The translations under genes were made by a program, and so were the position numbers. A stretch of 64,000 bases of DNA from Leadbetterella sp964489955 (GTDB lineage Bacteria > Bacteroidota > Bacteroidia > Cytophagales > Spirosomataceae): the NCBI GenBank assembly GCA_964489955.1, contig CAZBAV010000003.1, positions 1 through 64,000 of the forward strand, in the 5' to 3' direction. This document shows positions 1-9,165 of this stretch, piece after piece. Every line of letters begins with the position of its first letter. Positions within the stretch are counted from its first letter, which is position 1. The notes below the pieces were generated by a model. It was not told the origin of the DNA. It searched no databases and saw only the letters and a list, made by a program, of their open reading frames with translations.

Positions 1-440
1 TTTCTCAATTTCATTTCTCTTTGCATGAGAGATGATGATACTGTTATGATACTTTCAAAAAGAAATATTACTGATATGACCTTTAATACAGATGACAAAT
101 CTGCCATATTGAAAAAAGAAGAAATTAGATCCGCAGTCAAAAACATAATGAATGCCAAAATAAAACCTAAAGCCAGCGAAAAAGTAAATCCTACGCGTAT
201 ATGTCTTGTAGTAAGATTTTGTATCTGCACAAGTGCCGGACCAATCCCGACTTGGTTTATAATACTAGCTAACCCAACTACAACCAACGCAGATTGTATT
301 ATTCCAAAGCTTTCCGAACTGATTAATCGTGCTAACACGGCCATTACTCCAATTTGAAGTATTGCTGTAAAAATCTTCCCCCCAACTGACCAAAAAAAAC
401 CTTTAAAAGTTTTACTAGTTAGTGATTCTTCATTTGCCAT
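1..440 (-). CDS. Polysaccharide flippase (Wzx/MATE-like), N-terminal part only
   Basis: Reading the minus strand from the ATG at 440 gives 146 codons open to the left edge of the window, so the gene is cut. The protein begins MANEESLTSKTFKGFFW and continues with hydrophobic helices (around GKIFTAILQIGVMAVLARL, SALVVVGLASIINQVGIGPAL and SLALGFILAFIMFLTADLI). That order, with a GP/PALVQ stretch after helix 2, is typical of the polysaccharide_synt / WzxC-type family, which flips undecaprenyl-linked repeat units across the inner membrane. It starts 17 bp after the acyltransferase stop and is the most distal visible gene of the polysaccharide operon, which fits the role. The C-terminal two thirds are not visible, so substrate and exact subfamily cannot be judged. 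Confidence 0.82.
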   Translation of the reverse strand, partial: MANEESLTSKTFKGFFWSVGGKIFTAILQIGVMAVLARLISSESFGIIQSALVVVGLASIINQVGIGPALVQIQNLTTRHIRVGFTFSLALGFILAFIMFLTADLISSFFNMADLSSVLKVISVIFLFESIITVSSSLMQREMKLR

Positions 441-456
441 TACTGACTATATAAGA

Positions 457-1062
457 TTATTTGATTTTTTTTGCAGGTATTCCTCCAACCACTAAAGATG
501 GAGCAACGTCCTTTGTTACGACAGCATTTGCTCCTATAACACTATAGTCCCCAATCGTGACCCCTTTATTTACTTGTACCTTAACTCCTAGCCAAACGCC
601 TTCTCCAATAAAGATTGGGGCATCCTCAAAATACTCCGCGGATACTGGATTTTTGAGATCATACATATGATTGTGATCCAAAATATTACAGTACGGTGCT
701 ATCAAGGTATAATTCCCTATTTCAATTGCTTCGTTAGCACTAATTCTTGAAGACTTGTTAATATGTACATTATTACCTATGGTTAATTTCGCTCCTTTCT
801 TTACTTTAATATAAACATCATCTCCAATTTTCACATCATTACCTATAGTTACCTCTGATTGTTTGCCTATACTAATCACAACCCTCTTCCCAATAATAAG
901 ATTACCCCCTACTTGGCATCTTTTATTTTTTAAATCCCTCCGCACCAATAGACTCCTTACTTTCTGTTGAAAAAATGAAACGTATCTTATTTTCACATAC
1001 CAAAAAGGGTAAATAACAATAGCAGTAATATGAACAAACACTTGAAATATCTTTTTCATCAT
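457..1062 (-). CDS. Hexapeptide-repeat acyltransferase (WcaF/maltose O-acetyltransferase-like)
   Basis: 201 aa. Residues about 55-195 carry left-handed beta-helix hexapeptide repeats with the usual [LIV]-G-x-x pattern (VTIGNDVKIGDDVYIKV, LTIGNNVHINKSSRI), ending in VIGANAVVTKDVAP and GIPAKKIK, the standard C-terminal signature of acetyl-CoA-dependent sugar O-acetyltransferases. The catalytic-type histidine is probably in ILDHNHMYD. The N-terminal ~40 residues contain a hydrophobic stretch (VFVHITAIVIYPFWYV) that may sit on the membrane. The position between the nucleotide-sugar enzymes and the flippase suggests it acetylates a sugar of the exported polysaccharide; this is inferred from context. 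Two adjacent ATGs (1062 and 1059) are possible starts. Confidence 0.85.
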   Translation of the reverse strand: MMKKIFQVFVHITAIVIYPFWYVKIRYVSFFQQKVRSLLVRRDLKNKRCQVGGNLIIGKRVVISIGKQSEVTIGNDVKIGDDVYIKVKKGAKLTIGNNVHINKSSRISANEAIEIGNYTLIAPYCNILDHNHMYDLKNPVSAEYFEDAPIFIGEGVWLGVKVQVNKGVTIGDYSVIGANAVVTKDVAPSLVVGGIPAKKIK

Positions 1063-1090
1063 TTCTGATATCTATTAATCAAATTTATTC

Positions 1091-2107
1091 TCAATAATAG
1101 CTCTCAAACCACTCTACAAACTCTCTAACTCCTTCATTAATAGTTGTCGTGCTTCTATATCCCAATAAATTTAAACATGTTGTGTCAGCCCACGTTCTTG
1201 GCACATCACCAGGCTGCATGGGCAACATTATTTTTTCGGCCTTTCTTCCTAAGTATTTCTCCATAGTCGCGATGAATTCCATTATTGATACCGGTAACCC
1301 ATTCCCAATATTAAATGTCTGAAAAAAGGGCGACTGCCCTTCCATTGTCGGTGGATTATTCAAAGTAATAATAACTCCTTTTACAATATCATCTACATAG
1401 GTAAAGTCCCTACTCATTTCTCCATTATTAAACACGTTAATAGGCCGACCTTCAGTAATGGCGGAAGCAAAGAGACTAGGAGCCATATCTGGACGTCCCC
1501 ATGGGCCGTACACTGTAAAAAAACGTAAACCCGAAATCGGCATTTTATACAAATGGCTATAAGTATAAGCCATTAGCTCGTTAGCCTTTTTAGTAGCCGC
1601 ATATAGACTCACAGGATAATCCACACAATCATCTTCCGAGAATGGTACTTTTCCATTCTCTCCGTAAACTGACGAACTGGACGCATACACCATATGTTTC
1701 ACTTGATGATGTCTACAACATTCTAAAAGGTTAACAAAACCTACTAAATTGCTATCTACATAAGCCATCGGATTTTCTAAACTGTAACGTACACCAGCCT
1801 GTGCTGCCAAGTTAACTACTGTATCAAATTTATCGCCCTCAAAGAGGTGTGGTAAACCTTCGCGGTCTTCAAGATTGACTCGAACAAATTGAAAGCTTGA
1901 ATATTTCTTAGAGTCTACTTTTTGATTCCATTGCTCGGCATTTTCTTTACTCACTCCCAACTCTGCCAAACGAGCATATTTTAAATTTACATCATAGTAA
2001 TCATTTAAATTATCCAAACCTACTACAATATAGCCTTCCGCTAATAACCTTTCACACAAATGATAACCTATAAACCCTGCTGCACCTGTTACTAATATTT
2101 TATGCAT
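1091..2107 (-). CDS. NAD-dependent epimerase, UDP-glucuronate 4-epimerase type
   Basis: 338 aa, the normal length of the CapI/LpsL group of extended short-chain dehydrogenases. The NAD-binding TGAAGFIG motif is at residues 7-14. The phrase LDNLNDYYDVNLKYARL is characteristic of UDP-glucuronate 4-epimerases (UDP-GlcA to UDP-GalA). The serine-rich segment before VYGE (about 143-150) and Y169-x3-K173 supply the catalytic triad. It follows the UDP-sugar dehydrogenase by 72 bp in the same direction, so it probably epimerises that enzyme's uronic acid product for the surface polysaccharide. A related specificity such as UDP-GalNAcA/UDP-GlcNAcA cannot be excluded from sequence alone. Confidence 0.87.
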   Translation of the reverse strand: MHKILVTGAAGFIGYHLCERLLAEGYIVVGLDNLNDYYDVNLKYARLAELGVSKENAEQWNQKVDSKKYSSFQFVRVNLEDREGLPHLFEGDKFDTVVNLAAQAGVRYSLENPMAYVDSNLVGFVNLLECCRHHQVKHMVYASSSSVYGENGKVPFSEDDCVDYPVSLYAATKKANELMAYTYSHLYKMPISGLRFFTVYGPWGRPDMAPSLFASAITEGRPINVFNNGEMSRDFTYVDDIVKGVIITLNNPPTMEGQSPFFQTFNIGNGLPVSIMEFIATMEKYLGRKAEKIMLPMQPGDVPRTWADTTCLNLLGYRSTTTINEGVREFVEWFESYY

Positions 2108-2179
2108 AACAACTTAATCCTATTTTCAATTTTCAATAAATAGACCCACACCTGCAATAATATCTAAGTTTAAACATCT

Positions 2180-3466
2180 CTAAAGTTTCAACGTAGTATA
2201 ATTCTGTTCTAAACAAGATTTTATATCAAAAACAACGGAGGTGCCTTCAAACAATTCTATATATTTCTGATCATTGATAAATTCATCGTGGGAAACTGCT
2301 ACTACTATCAAATCATAATTGTCTTTAATATCGGAAGCAAGATTTAATCCGTACTCTTCAAAAACCTCGTCTTTTGCCGCCCAAGGATCATAAACATCCA
2401 CGTTTAATCCAAAATCTGTTAATTCTTCCCAAATATCAATAACTTTTGTGTTTCTAATATCCGGACAGTTTTCTTTAAAGGTAAAGCCGAGAATCAAAGC
2501 CTTCGCATCTTTTACTCTTAAACCCCTTTTTACCATATATTTAATAGCTTTATTGGCTACATACTGCCCCATATTATCATTGATCCTTCTACCTGCACCA
2601 ATTACCTCAGGGTAATACCCCAATTGTTCCGCTTTATGAATCATATAATAAGGATCAACACCTATACAGTGCCCCCCTACAAGTCCAGGTTTAAATTTCA
2701 GAAAATTCCATTTCGTTCCTGCTGCTTCTAAAACATCATTGGTATCTATTCCCATCCGATCAAAGATAAGGGCCAGTTCATTAACAAATGAAATGTTAAC
2801 GTCTCTCTGACAGTTCTCTATCAATTTTGCAGCCTCTGCCACGCGTATGCATGATGCTTTGAATGTTCCAGCAGTTATGATGGATTTATATAAAATATCA
2901 ACAACGTCAGCTATCTCAGGCGTAGAACCTGATGTTATCTTTAATATTTTGGTCAGTGTGTTTACCTTATCTCCAGGGTTTATCCTTTCTGGAGAATATC
3001 CGCAATAAAAGTCTGTATTGTATTTTAGACCGCTCTCTTTTTCTAAAACGGGTACACAGTCCTCTTCTGTACATCCGGGGTAAACGGTAGACTCATAAAT
3101 AACTAAGTCATTTTTTTTTAGTAATTTACCAATCTCAGCCGAAGCTCCCAGCAAAGGCCTTAGATCTGGCTTTTTGTAACTGTCAATAGGTGTAGGAACC
3201 GTAACAATAAAAATGGTACAGCGGTCTTGCAACTGCTCGGACGTGAGGACAGAAACAAACTGTAGATTTGCAGATGAGGCTAGCTCCTTAGCATCAACTT
3301 CAAGTGTACGGTCAAACCCATCTTGCAATTCTGCTACTCTCTGAACATTAATGTCTAACCCTGTTGTGGAATATTTTTTACCAAACTCTACAGCCAGAGG
3401 TAAACCTACATAACCCAAGCCCACGACCACAATTCGTACTTCTTCTAAATTGTTAATTACCGCCAC
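2180..3466 (-). CDS. Nucleotide-sugar dehydrogenase (UDP-N-acetyl-hexosamine 6-dehydrogenase type, TviB/WbpO-like)
   Basis: 428 aa. The N-terminal Rossmann fold has G16-LGYVG, the central part has the NADP/substrate-binding helices, and C267 in GGHCIGVDPYY is the catalytic cysteine of the UDP-glucose/GDP-mannose dehydrogenase superfamily. The wording around GLGYVGLPLAVEFGKKY and PTPIDSYKKPDL is typical of the TviB/VipA/WbpO branch that oxidises UDP-HexNAc to UDP-HexNAcA. This fits wecB (UDP-GlcNAc 2-epimerase) in the same operon: UDP-ManNAcA or a related uronic acid is a likely product. The start is GTG at 3466, inside the last 14 nt of the Wzz gene; there is no in-frame ATG before the nucleotide-binding motif, so GTG with overlap is the best choice. 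Confidence 0.88.
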   Translation of the reverse strand: MAVINNLEEVRIVVVGLGYVGLPLAVEFGKKYSTTGLDINVQRVAELQDGFDRTLEVDAKELASSANLQFVSVLTSEQLQDRCTIFIVTVPTPIDSYKKPDLRPLLGASAEIGKLLKKNDLVIYESTVYPGCTEEDCVPVLEKESGLKYNTDFYCGYSPERINPGDKVNTLTKILKITSGSTPEIADVVDILYKSIITAGTFKASCIRVAEAAKLIENCQRDVNISFVNELALIFDRMGIDTNDVLEAAGTKWNFLKFKPGLVGGHCIGVDPYYMIHKAEQLGYYPEVIGAGRRINDNMGQYVANKAIKYMVKRGLRVKDAKALILGFTFKENCPDIRNTKVIDIWEELTDFGLNVDVYDPWAAKDEVFEEYGLNLASDIKDNYDLIVVAVSHDEFINDQKYIELFEGTSVVFDIKSCLEQNYTTLKL

Positions 3467-4490
3467 TTATAATCTTTTTATAGTTAGAACTCTTAAAAAC
3501 ACTAAATAATATTGCTATAAACCCTCCCAAAAACAAAAATGCCACCAAAATAAGACTTCGTCTCGGCTCACTTTTCATATTAGCTACCACAGGAGGGTCT
3601 AACACCTGAAAAACCGGGGTTTCCTGATGTAGCTTAAACTTAGCCTCTTCATATCGTTTGAGCAGCTCATTATACACCCCTGAAGAAAGGCGATACTCTG
3701 ACTCAATCCGCTCTCTTTGAACATCAGCAGACTGAGACTTTAACGTACCCAACTGAAACTGATCCGTATAAGATGCTTTACGCGCTTGATCTGTATAATA
3801 TTTTTGTTTAGATACACCCACCTGACCAGCTAAATAATCCACATCCTGTTTTAATTTCTCAGTACGATAATCGGTCACGTAACCAACCAGATAGTTCATA
3901 GCAAACCTAGTGGTAGCAGCAGCAACAACAGGATCCGGCATTTTAGATTGGATAGAAATAACTCCATTTTTCGGATCAATAGTTGCAGTCACCCTATCTT
4001 TTAAATCTTTTAATCGGAATTCGTCCAATTTGTTTATGACAATTAAACCCTTTTGTTCTACAGGAAACTTTTTAAGGTTTTCTTCATCAATCTCCTCTCC
4101 TTTCTCCAATACGGTATGATAATAGCTTTCAAAACTAAGCTTTTGATTTTCACGAGTAGTAACCTCTGTTTTAAGTAATTCAAGAAAGAAGGGGGTGCTG
4201 TTGATTACATCAGGATACAAATCAGGACGAATAGCATCAGAACCGGCAGCAGATGTACCAAGATTTACACCAGCTAAGGCAGCCAGCCCAGATATCTGCC
4301 CCATACTCCCGCCTTTCCCTGTTACTTCCGGTAAAATTTTGCCCTGGGAAGTAAATTCCTCCCGTAAAGAAAAGGCATACCACAGTCCTAAACTAACAAA
4401 AACAACACTAATTAATAAAATCCACCACTTTTCCTTCCGCAGTACTTTGAAAAGCTCTTTAAAGTTTATTGTTAAAATGTCCTCCTCCAT
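3453..4490 (-). CDS. Wzz-family polysaccharide co-polymerase / chain-length determinant
   Basis: 345 aa with the two-helix topology of the family: a cytoplasmic N-terminus, TM1 at about residues 21-40, a long periplasmic region rich in coiled coil (about 150-290) and TM2 at about 312-332, followed by a short basic tail. The proline-rich PPVVANMKSEPRRS segment just before TM2 is the usual PCP motif. There is no fused tyrosine kinase domain. Such proteins set polymer length and link the inner membrane machinery to the export channel. It starts 2 bp after the SLBB export gene ends and overlaps the next gene by 14 nt, so it is tightly coupled within the operon. Confidence 0.88.
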   Translation of the reverse strand: MEEDILTINFKELFKVLRKEKWWILLISVVFVSLGLWYAFSLREEFTSQGKILPEVTGKGGSMGQISGLAALAGVNLGTSAAGSDAIRPDLYPDVINSTPFFLELLKTEVTTRENQKLSFESYYHTVLEKGEEIDEENLKKFPVEQKGLIVINKLDEFRLKDLKDRVTATIDPKNGVISIQSKMPDPVVAAATTRFAMNYLVGYVTDYRTEKLKQDVDYLAGQVGVSKQKYYTDQARKASYTDQFQLGTLKSQSADVQRERIESEYRLSSGVYNELLKRYEEAKFKLHQETPVFQVLDPPVVANMKSEPRRSLILVAFLFLGGFIAILFSVFKSSNYKKIISGGN

Positions 4491-4492
4491 GC

Positions 4493-6766
4493 TTAATTAA
4501 GAATGTTATATCTGATTAAAGTTAACAATATGGTAGTTACAGAGGTTAAACCAGTAATTACGGATACTTTCTCTGCTTGAGTCCACCCAGTCTTTCGTTG
4601 CTTAGGTACAATTATATTCATACCCTTTTCTACTTTCGGATAAGACTTTATTCCTAAAATGGACTTAGTTTTAGCTATATGGCCATTGGCATATCTTACA
4701 TAGACTTTCTTTATAGAGGCAGAATCACTTAACCCTCCTGCCTCATCTATATAGTTCTTTAACTTCAAGCCGGGCCGAAAAGCAATCGCACCGGGATCCA
4801 AGACCTCCCCCTTTACAATTATCGTTTGATCCTCAGTAGGAATATGCAATCTGTCTCCCGCTAATAAAAACAAATTAGAAGACTCTTTACTATCTTTTAG
4901 AATCTTATTGAGGTCTACTGCTACCTGACGGTCATTTCTAAAATACTTTGCTCCTTTAATATCGCCCTCTCCCTTTACGCCTCCAGCTCTTACTATTAAA
5001 TCGGAAATCCTCTCAACGCTACTACTAATACTATACTTGCCCGGATAATTAACCTGTCCAGTAATTTCAACCTGACGTTGCTCCATATAATTAGGCAACT
5101 TTCGCACCTCAACCCGATCAAAAGGCTCCAGTATAAAAGCTCCCTTACCTAAATCTTTATCTAAATCCACATACAAAATCTGAACTTCCTTTTCAGCTGC
5201 TTCTATATCAATTATTCTCCTAGCAATTTCAACTCTATGAAGTGATGTACCCACTCTTAAACCACCTGCTATAAGAACTAAGTCATTAATGGTCATGTTA
5301 TCTGAAAAGTCGTATTCTCCAGGTATATTTATATTCCCACCGATTGTAACCTTTCTTACCTCTCTCATTTCTGTGATCGATTTAATGATCAGTATATCTT
5401 CTCGCTGCAGAGGTATATCAAAACCCAAACGTACAGAATCCAGATTTACAGGAATTAACTCGGGGTCAAGATTAGTTTTTAGTCTTCTAACAAGAGCTCT
5501 GCTTCGAAAAGCATCTTCTCGCAAGCCTTCGGCAGCGGAAACCAACCTACCAACGCTAGAATTGCTGTCTAGTGCATATACTCCCGGCCTAAATACAGCC
5601 CCCTGCACCTCCACACGGTTAGTAAAGCGATCTATAATGGCTCCCACTTCTATATAGTCTCCGTTTTTGAGCAAAAAGTCAGAGAAGCGAATATCTTGTA
5701 AGGTCAAGACTTCCTTTTCCATTCCTGTAGCCCTTTCAATCTTAACCTGTTTTTGGTAAGCCTTACTGGTAAAGCCCCCAGCAAAATTCAAAAGCTCACT
5801 CAGGGTTTCAGAAGGTTTCAGTTCAAAACGATAGGGCTTCATTATTTCGCCGGAAACCTCTACCAACGTATTGGCCACGGGAACAAAAATAACATCGCCA
5901 TCCCTTAGATTTACATTATCTTTCAAAGAGCCAGTCATCAAAAATTGATAAATATCTATATTATTGACTACCTTATTATTTCTCAGCAATTGAATGCTTC
6001 TGAAGGAGCCTATTTTGCTTGGACCTCCTGAAAGATATAGTGCGTTAAAAACTGTCGCAAATGAAGATACAGAATAAGTGCCAGGACTCTCAACATCTCC
6101 CATAAGTGTTACCTTGATGGTTTTAACATTACTTAGGGTTAAGTCAAGCCTAAGCCCACCTGTTTTTAGGCCTGCGAAGCCGGAGGAAATCACATTTTTA
6201 ATCTTCTCTTTGGCTTGATCTATACTTAGCCCGTTTAAATAAATAGGTGCAAAATGTTCTATTCTAATAGTCCCCTCAGGAGTAATCTTACGTTTATAAT
6301 TTTGCTGAGCGTAGCCAGATATATCTATGCTTAATTCATCATCTACGCCTAGAATATAGTCAGGGGGAGTAGGCAGATATAAATTCGGCTCGAAAGTGAT
6401 TTTTGAATTATTGAAAATATCCCGTCCGAAAATCCGCTTACTCTTATCATCGGCACTTTGATCTTGCAAATTTACCCTCTGGGATATCTCTCCTAGTTGC
6501 TCACGAGCAACCTCGTTTTTTTCAATGGAAACATTAGAATCAATACCGGTTTCTTTTCGGTTAATCCTCTCTTTAATTATTGCAATGTCCGAATCCGAAT
6601 ACCCTCGTGCTTTCAGCATCGCTTCGGCCTCCTTTTCAGTCAATCCTCTGTTTTCCGCTTCCTTCATTAAGGCCACAATTTGCTTGTCTGTGATTTTATC
6701 TACAGGAGGTAAATCTTGCCCGAAGGCAAAAGAAGTTACTAATAAAAGTAAAAAAACAAATCTCAT
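4493..6766 (-). CDS. SLBB-domain polysaccharide export protein (Wza-like)
   Basis: 757 aa from the ATG at 6766. This start gives a clean signal peptide (MRFVFLLLLVTSFAFG, cleavage before QD) and begins 2 bp after the wecB stop; an ATG 21 nt upstream would overlap wecB. No lipobox cysteine follows the signal. The Poly_export domain lies at about 135-205 (PDYILGVDDELSIDISG) and is followed by several soluble-ligand-binding beta-grasp (SLBB) repeats of the kind VTLMGDVESPGTYSV, VSGEIMKPYRFEL and VEVQGAVFRPGVYAL. A hydrophobic segment near the C-terminus (about 733-750) may anchor the protein. Length and multi-SLBB layout match Bacteroidota polysaccharide exporters. It should form the outer membrane or periplasmic conduit acting with the adjacent Wzz protein. 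Confidence 0.9.
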   Translation of the reverse strand: MRFVFLLLLVTSFAFGQDLPPVDKITDKQIVALMKEAENRGLTEKEAEAMLKARGYSDSDIAIIKERINRKETGIDSNVSIEKNEVAREQLGEISQRVNLQDQSADDKSKRIFGRDIFNNSKITFEPNLYLPTPPDYILGVDDELSIDISGYAQQNYKRKITPEGTIRIEHFAPIYLNGLSIDQAKEKIKNVISSGFAGLKTGGLRLDLTLSNVKTIKVTLMGDVESPGTYSVSSFATVFNALYLSGGPSKIGSFRSIQLLRNNKVVNNIDIYQFLMTGSLKDNVNLRDGDVIFVPVANTLVEVSGEIMKPYRFELKPSETLSELLNFAGGFTSKAYQKQVKIERATGMEKEVLTLQDIRFSDFLLKNGDYIEVGAIIDRFTNRVEVQGAVFRPGVYALDSNSSVGRLVSAAEGLREDAFRSRALVRRLKTNLDPELIPVNLDSVRLGFDIPLQREDILIIKSITEMREVRKVTIGGNINIPGEYDFSDNMTINDLVLIAGGLRVGTSLHRVEIARRIIDIEAAEKEVQILYVDLDKDLGKGAFILEPFDRVEVRKLPNYMEQRQVEITGQVNYPGKYSISSSVERISDLIVRAGGVKGEGDIKGAKYFRNDRQVAVDLNKILKDSKESSNLFLLAGDRLHIPTEDQTIIVKGEVLDPGAIAFRPGLKLKNYIDEAGGLSDSASIKKVYVRYANGHIAKTKSILGIKSYPKVEKGMNIIVPKQRKTGWTQAEKVSVITGLTSVTTILLTLIRYNILN

Positions 6767-6768
6767 AC

Positions 6769-7851
6769 TTAAAGTTTTTGTAAACACGCTATTATTCGTT
6801 TAGAAGTCTCTCCGTCCCAAAAATCAGGAATTGCCCCCTTCTTCCATAGACCTTTATTTATTTGTTGGATGTAGCCTGGAATGTTCTCCGGTTTGGTCCC
6901 TACCAAGACATTGGTCCCTACCGCTACCGTTTCGGGTCTCTCTGTATTCTCCCGCAAAGTTATACAAGGAATACCTAAAACCGTACTTTCTTCTGTAATT
7001 CCTCCGGAATCAGTAATAACACCCTTCGCATTCTTAACCAAATATATGAATTCCAGATAACTTAAAGGCTCTACAAAATGAATATTGGGCGTGGAATACA
7101 CCTGATCTTTCAGTATACCTTTTGTCCTCGGGTGAATAGGAAAAATGACTTTGTTTCCGTCTGCACCATCATTAATAGTAGTAAGAAAAGACAAAAGAGT
7201 CTCTACATGGTCTACATTGGCCGGACGATGCAAAGTCAAAACAAAATAGTTCGCTTTTCCCAGTTTCAATTTTTCGAAAAAATCCGGCTTTCTTAGTCTG
7301 TCCAGATTAGCATAGAGGGTGTCAATCATCGTGTTCCCCACAAAATGTATTCGCTCTTCTTCTACCCCTGCCTTTCTAAGGTTTTTGTTTGCCGTTTCAG
7401 ATGTTGTAAAAAAAATGTCACTAATGCTGTCTGTAACCAATCGGTTTATCTCCTCAGGCATCATTAAATCTCCCGACCGAATTCCACCTTCTATGTGAGC
7501 CACTCTAACACCCGCCTTCTTGGCCGCAATGGAACAAGCCAGGGTTGAGGTAACATCTCCTACAACTAGACACATATCGGGTTTCTGTTCCGCCAATGCT
7601 CTTTCATACCCTATCATTACCGCGGCAGTTTGCTCGGCTTGTGTTCCCCCTCCGGCTCCTAAATTAAGATGTGGATGAGGAATATTTAGGTCTTCGAAAA
7701 AGGCCTGACTCATTTTATGGTCGAAATGTTGACCTGTATGGATTAACCGATAAACAATCTCATCCTTTGCAACTCGTTCTATTTCATGAATTACAGGTGC
7801 AATTTTCATGAAGTTCGGCCGGGCTCCTGCAATAATATCTAACTTCAACAT
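6769..7851 (-). CDS. wecB: UDP-N-acetylglucosamine 2-epimerase (non-hydrolysing)
   Basis: 360 aa, standard family length. Conserved elements are ARPNFMKIAPVI near the N-terminus, TGQHFD, GDVTSTLACSIAAKK, VAHIEGGIRSGD with the catalytic acidic residues, SGGITEES and RENTERPETV in the UDP-binding C-terminal lobe. It interconverts UDP-GlcNAc and UDP-ManNAc in the cytoplasm. As the first gene of the polysaccharide operon it supplies UDP-ManNAc, which the dehydrogenase three genes downstream could oxidise to UDP-ManNAcA. A TATTTTTG element about 80 bp upstream (7938-7931 on minus) may start the operon. Confidence 0.93.
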   Translation of the reverse strand: MLKLDIIAGARPNFMKIAPVIHEIERVAKDEIVYRLIHTGQHFDHKMSQAFFEDLNIPHPHLNLGAGGGTQAEQTAAVMIGYERALAEQKPDMCLVVGDVTSTLACSIAAKKAGVRVAHIEGGIRSGDLMMPEEINRLVTDSISDIFFTTSETANKNLRKAGVEEERIHFVGNTMIDTLYANLDRLRKPDFFEKLKLGKANYFVLTLHRPANVDHVETLLSFLTTINDGADGNKVIFPIHPRTKGILKDQVYSTPNIHFVEPLSYLEFIYLVKNAKGVITDSGGITEESTVLGIPCITLRENTERPETVAVGTNVLVGTKPENIPGYIQQINKGLWKKGAIPDFWDGETSKRIIACLQKL

Positions 7852-7930
7852 CTATAATTCTTATATTAAATACTTCCAAAAAATATGTAATCCATAAATT
7901 CTGAAGTGATTAATCCTATAAAATATCCCG

Positions 7931-7938
7931 CAAAAATA
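7931..7938 (-). promoter_or_regulatory. Candidate -7 promoter element of the polysaccharide operon
   Basis: Read on the minus strand this is TATTTTTG, matching the Bacteroidota -7 consensus TAnnTTTG. It lies about 80 bp upstream of wecB and downstream of the terminator of the preceding operon. I found no good TTTG -33 element at the usual 17-23 bp spacing, so it is only a candidate. Confidence 0.35.
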
Positions 7939-8024
7939 AGGGTAAATAAATCTATTTTGGACATTAAAAAAGCATTAAAACCAAAATCTGATTATATGGT
8001 AATAGGTAAACTATCAAAAAAAAC

Positions 8025-8052
8025 AAAAAAGCACGGATAAACCGTGCTTTTT
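8025..8052 (-). terminator. Rho-independent terminator of the sigma/anti-sigma operon
   Basis: The perfect stem GCACGG/CCGTGC with a 5-nt loop is flanked by A5-6 and T5, which extend the stem and give a U-tract in either direction. It lies 22 bp after the stop of the beta-barrel gene (8074) and before the wecB promoter, so it mainly separates the two minus-strand operons. Confidence 0.85.
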
Positions 8053-8073
8053 GATACAATTATAATTACCGAA

Positions 8074-9165
8074 TTATAACCTAAATCCAAAGCTGAAGGC
8101 CGACATATCCCCTCCGTTTAACTGAGTTTCCCGGAACAAAGTGTTTAAATCATACCTAAAAAACAGTGTCCCTCTGGATTTATGGCCCAGTTCAGCCGTA
8201 AGACCATACTTGAAATTGTTGAGCCCAAAGGAGTCTCTGTCTTTTTCTTTTCCTCCTGAGAATTTTTCCTTCGTATAACCACCTACTCGATAACCCACAT
8301 AACCACCTACACCAAACTTAACTTTCTGCTTTTTTAGCCCCCAGTTCACCATCACTGGAAAATTCAAATGAGGAACGACAAACTTACTAAACTTTGTTTC
8401 TCTTTCATTTTTTACAAATGCCATTTGTCCCTCTTCGTACTGAAGTACATTGCTATTCTTTAGAACGAAGTTGTGCCATGCAAACTCGGGCCCTAAGCTA
8501 AGAACTGTATGTACATTTTTGCCATTGCCAAGTGTTATATTATTCCTGAACGATAAGGCAATATACCTTGATGGCCACATTCTTAATTCACTGAGATGGC
8601 TTGGCCCCTCATCCTGCTGATTGGTGTATCCGTTTAAACCTAAATATAAGGCAAAATCACTTTTAGAAAAGAAGCGGCCCGCTTCCTGGCTTGTTTTCGG
8701 CCCAGAATTATCCTTAAAGATATTTATGCTAAAACTGCCATCTTTCCCGCCGACACCATCCTTCCCATTCTCCCCATCTTTGCCCTTTTCTCCATAAGGC
8801 TCAAAACTTCTAATCTCATCATCTTCAACAACAGTTGGTATAGGCACAAAAGTAATGAAGACCTTAGCCCCTTCTTTGTTTTCTAAAACAAGACTTTCTG
8901 TCTTGGATGTTTTCTCTGCCAAAACCACCCAGGCTTTCTCCCGTTCTTCCCGTTCTACATCAAATGCCGTAAGCACCGCATCCAGCGTCATCCCTTCTTT
9001 TTCTTTTAAGATACCTGCAAGTGCCCCCAAACCAGCATTTTTTGATTTCACAGAGATTTTCTTAGAAAACCCCTTGTCCACAAACTCAATAACAGTCGAG
9101 TCCCCCTGTGCTTGAAACCCAAAGGATTTCACACTAATTAATAAAAGTAATAATAGCTTTTTCAT
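8074..9165 (-). CDS. Outer membrane beta-barrel-like protein with a short collagen-like segment
   Basis: 363 aa. A signal peptide (about residues 1-20, ending FQAQG) is followed by a ~100-residue domain I do not recognise. Residues 125-142 then form six perfect G-X-Y triplets of charged type (GEKGKDGENGKDGVGGKD). From about 150 onward there are alternating hydrophobic strands (FALYLGLNGY, VVPHLNFPVMVNWGLK, GVGGYVGYRVGGY, RGTLFFRYDLNTLF) and a C-terminal SFGFRL, as in small outer membrane beta-barrels of the OMP_b-brl type. It overlaps the preceding membrane-protein gene by ATGA and is the last gene of the sigma/anti-sigma operon, so it is probably a surface or stress-related target of that regulator. 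Function unknown. Confidence 0.75.
   Translation of the reverse strand: MKKLLLLLLISVKSFGFQAQGDSTVIEFVDKGFSKKISVKSKNAGLGALAGILKEKEGMTLDAVLTAFDVEREEREKAWVVLAEKTSKTESLVLENKEGAKVFITFVPIPTVVEDDEIRSFEPYGEKGKDGENGKDGVGGKDGSFSINIFKDNSGPKTSQEAGRFFSKSDFALYLGLNGYTNQQDEGPSHLSELRMWPSRYIALSFRNNITLGNGKNVHTVLSLGPEFAWHNFVLKNSNVLQYEEGQMAFVKNERETKFSKFVVPHLNFPVMVNWGLKKQKVKFGVGGYVGYRVGGYTKEKFSGGKEKDRDSFGLNNFKYGLTAELGHKSRGTLFFRYDLNTLFRETQLNGGDMSAFSFGFRL

Noticed and set aside
25..357. 110-aa frame on the plus strand
   Set aside because: It lies antisense to the flippase gene, which has clear membrane-protein composition on minus; the plus frame has no recognisable features.
8731..8800. Collagen-like Gly-X-Y repeats as a possible variable tandem-repeat locus
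   Set aside because: Only six short triplets with different codons are present; not a DNA tandem repeat that would change by slippage.
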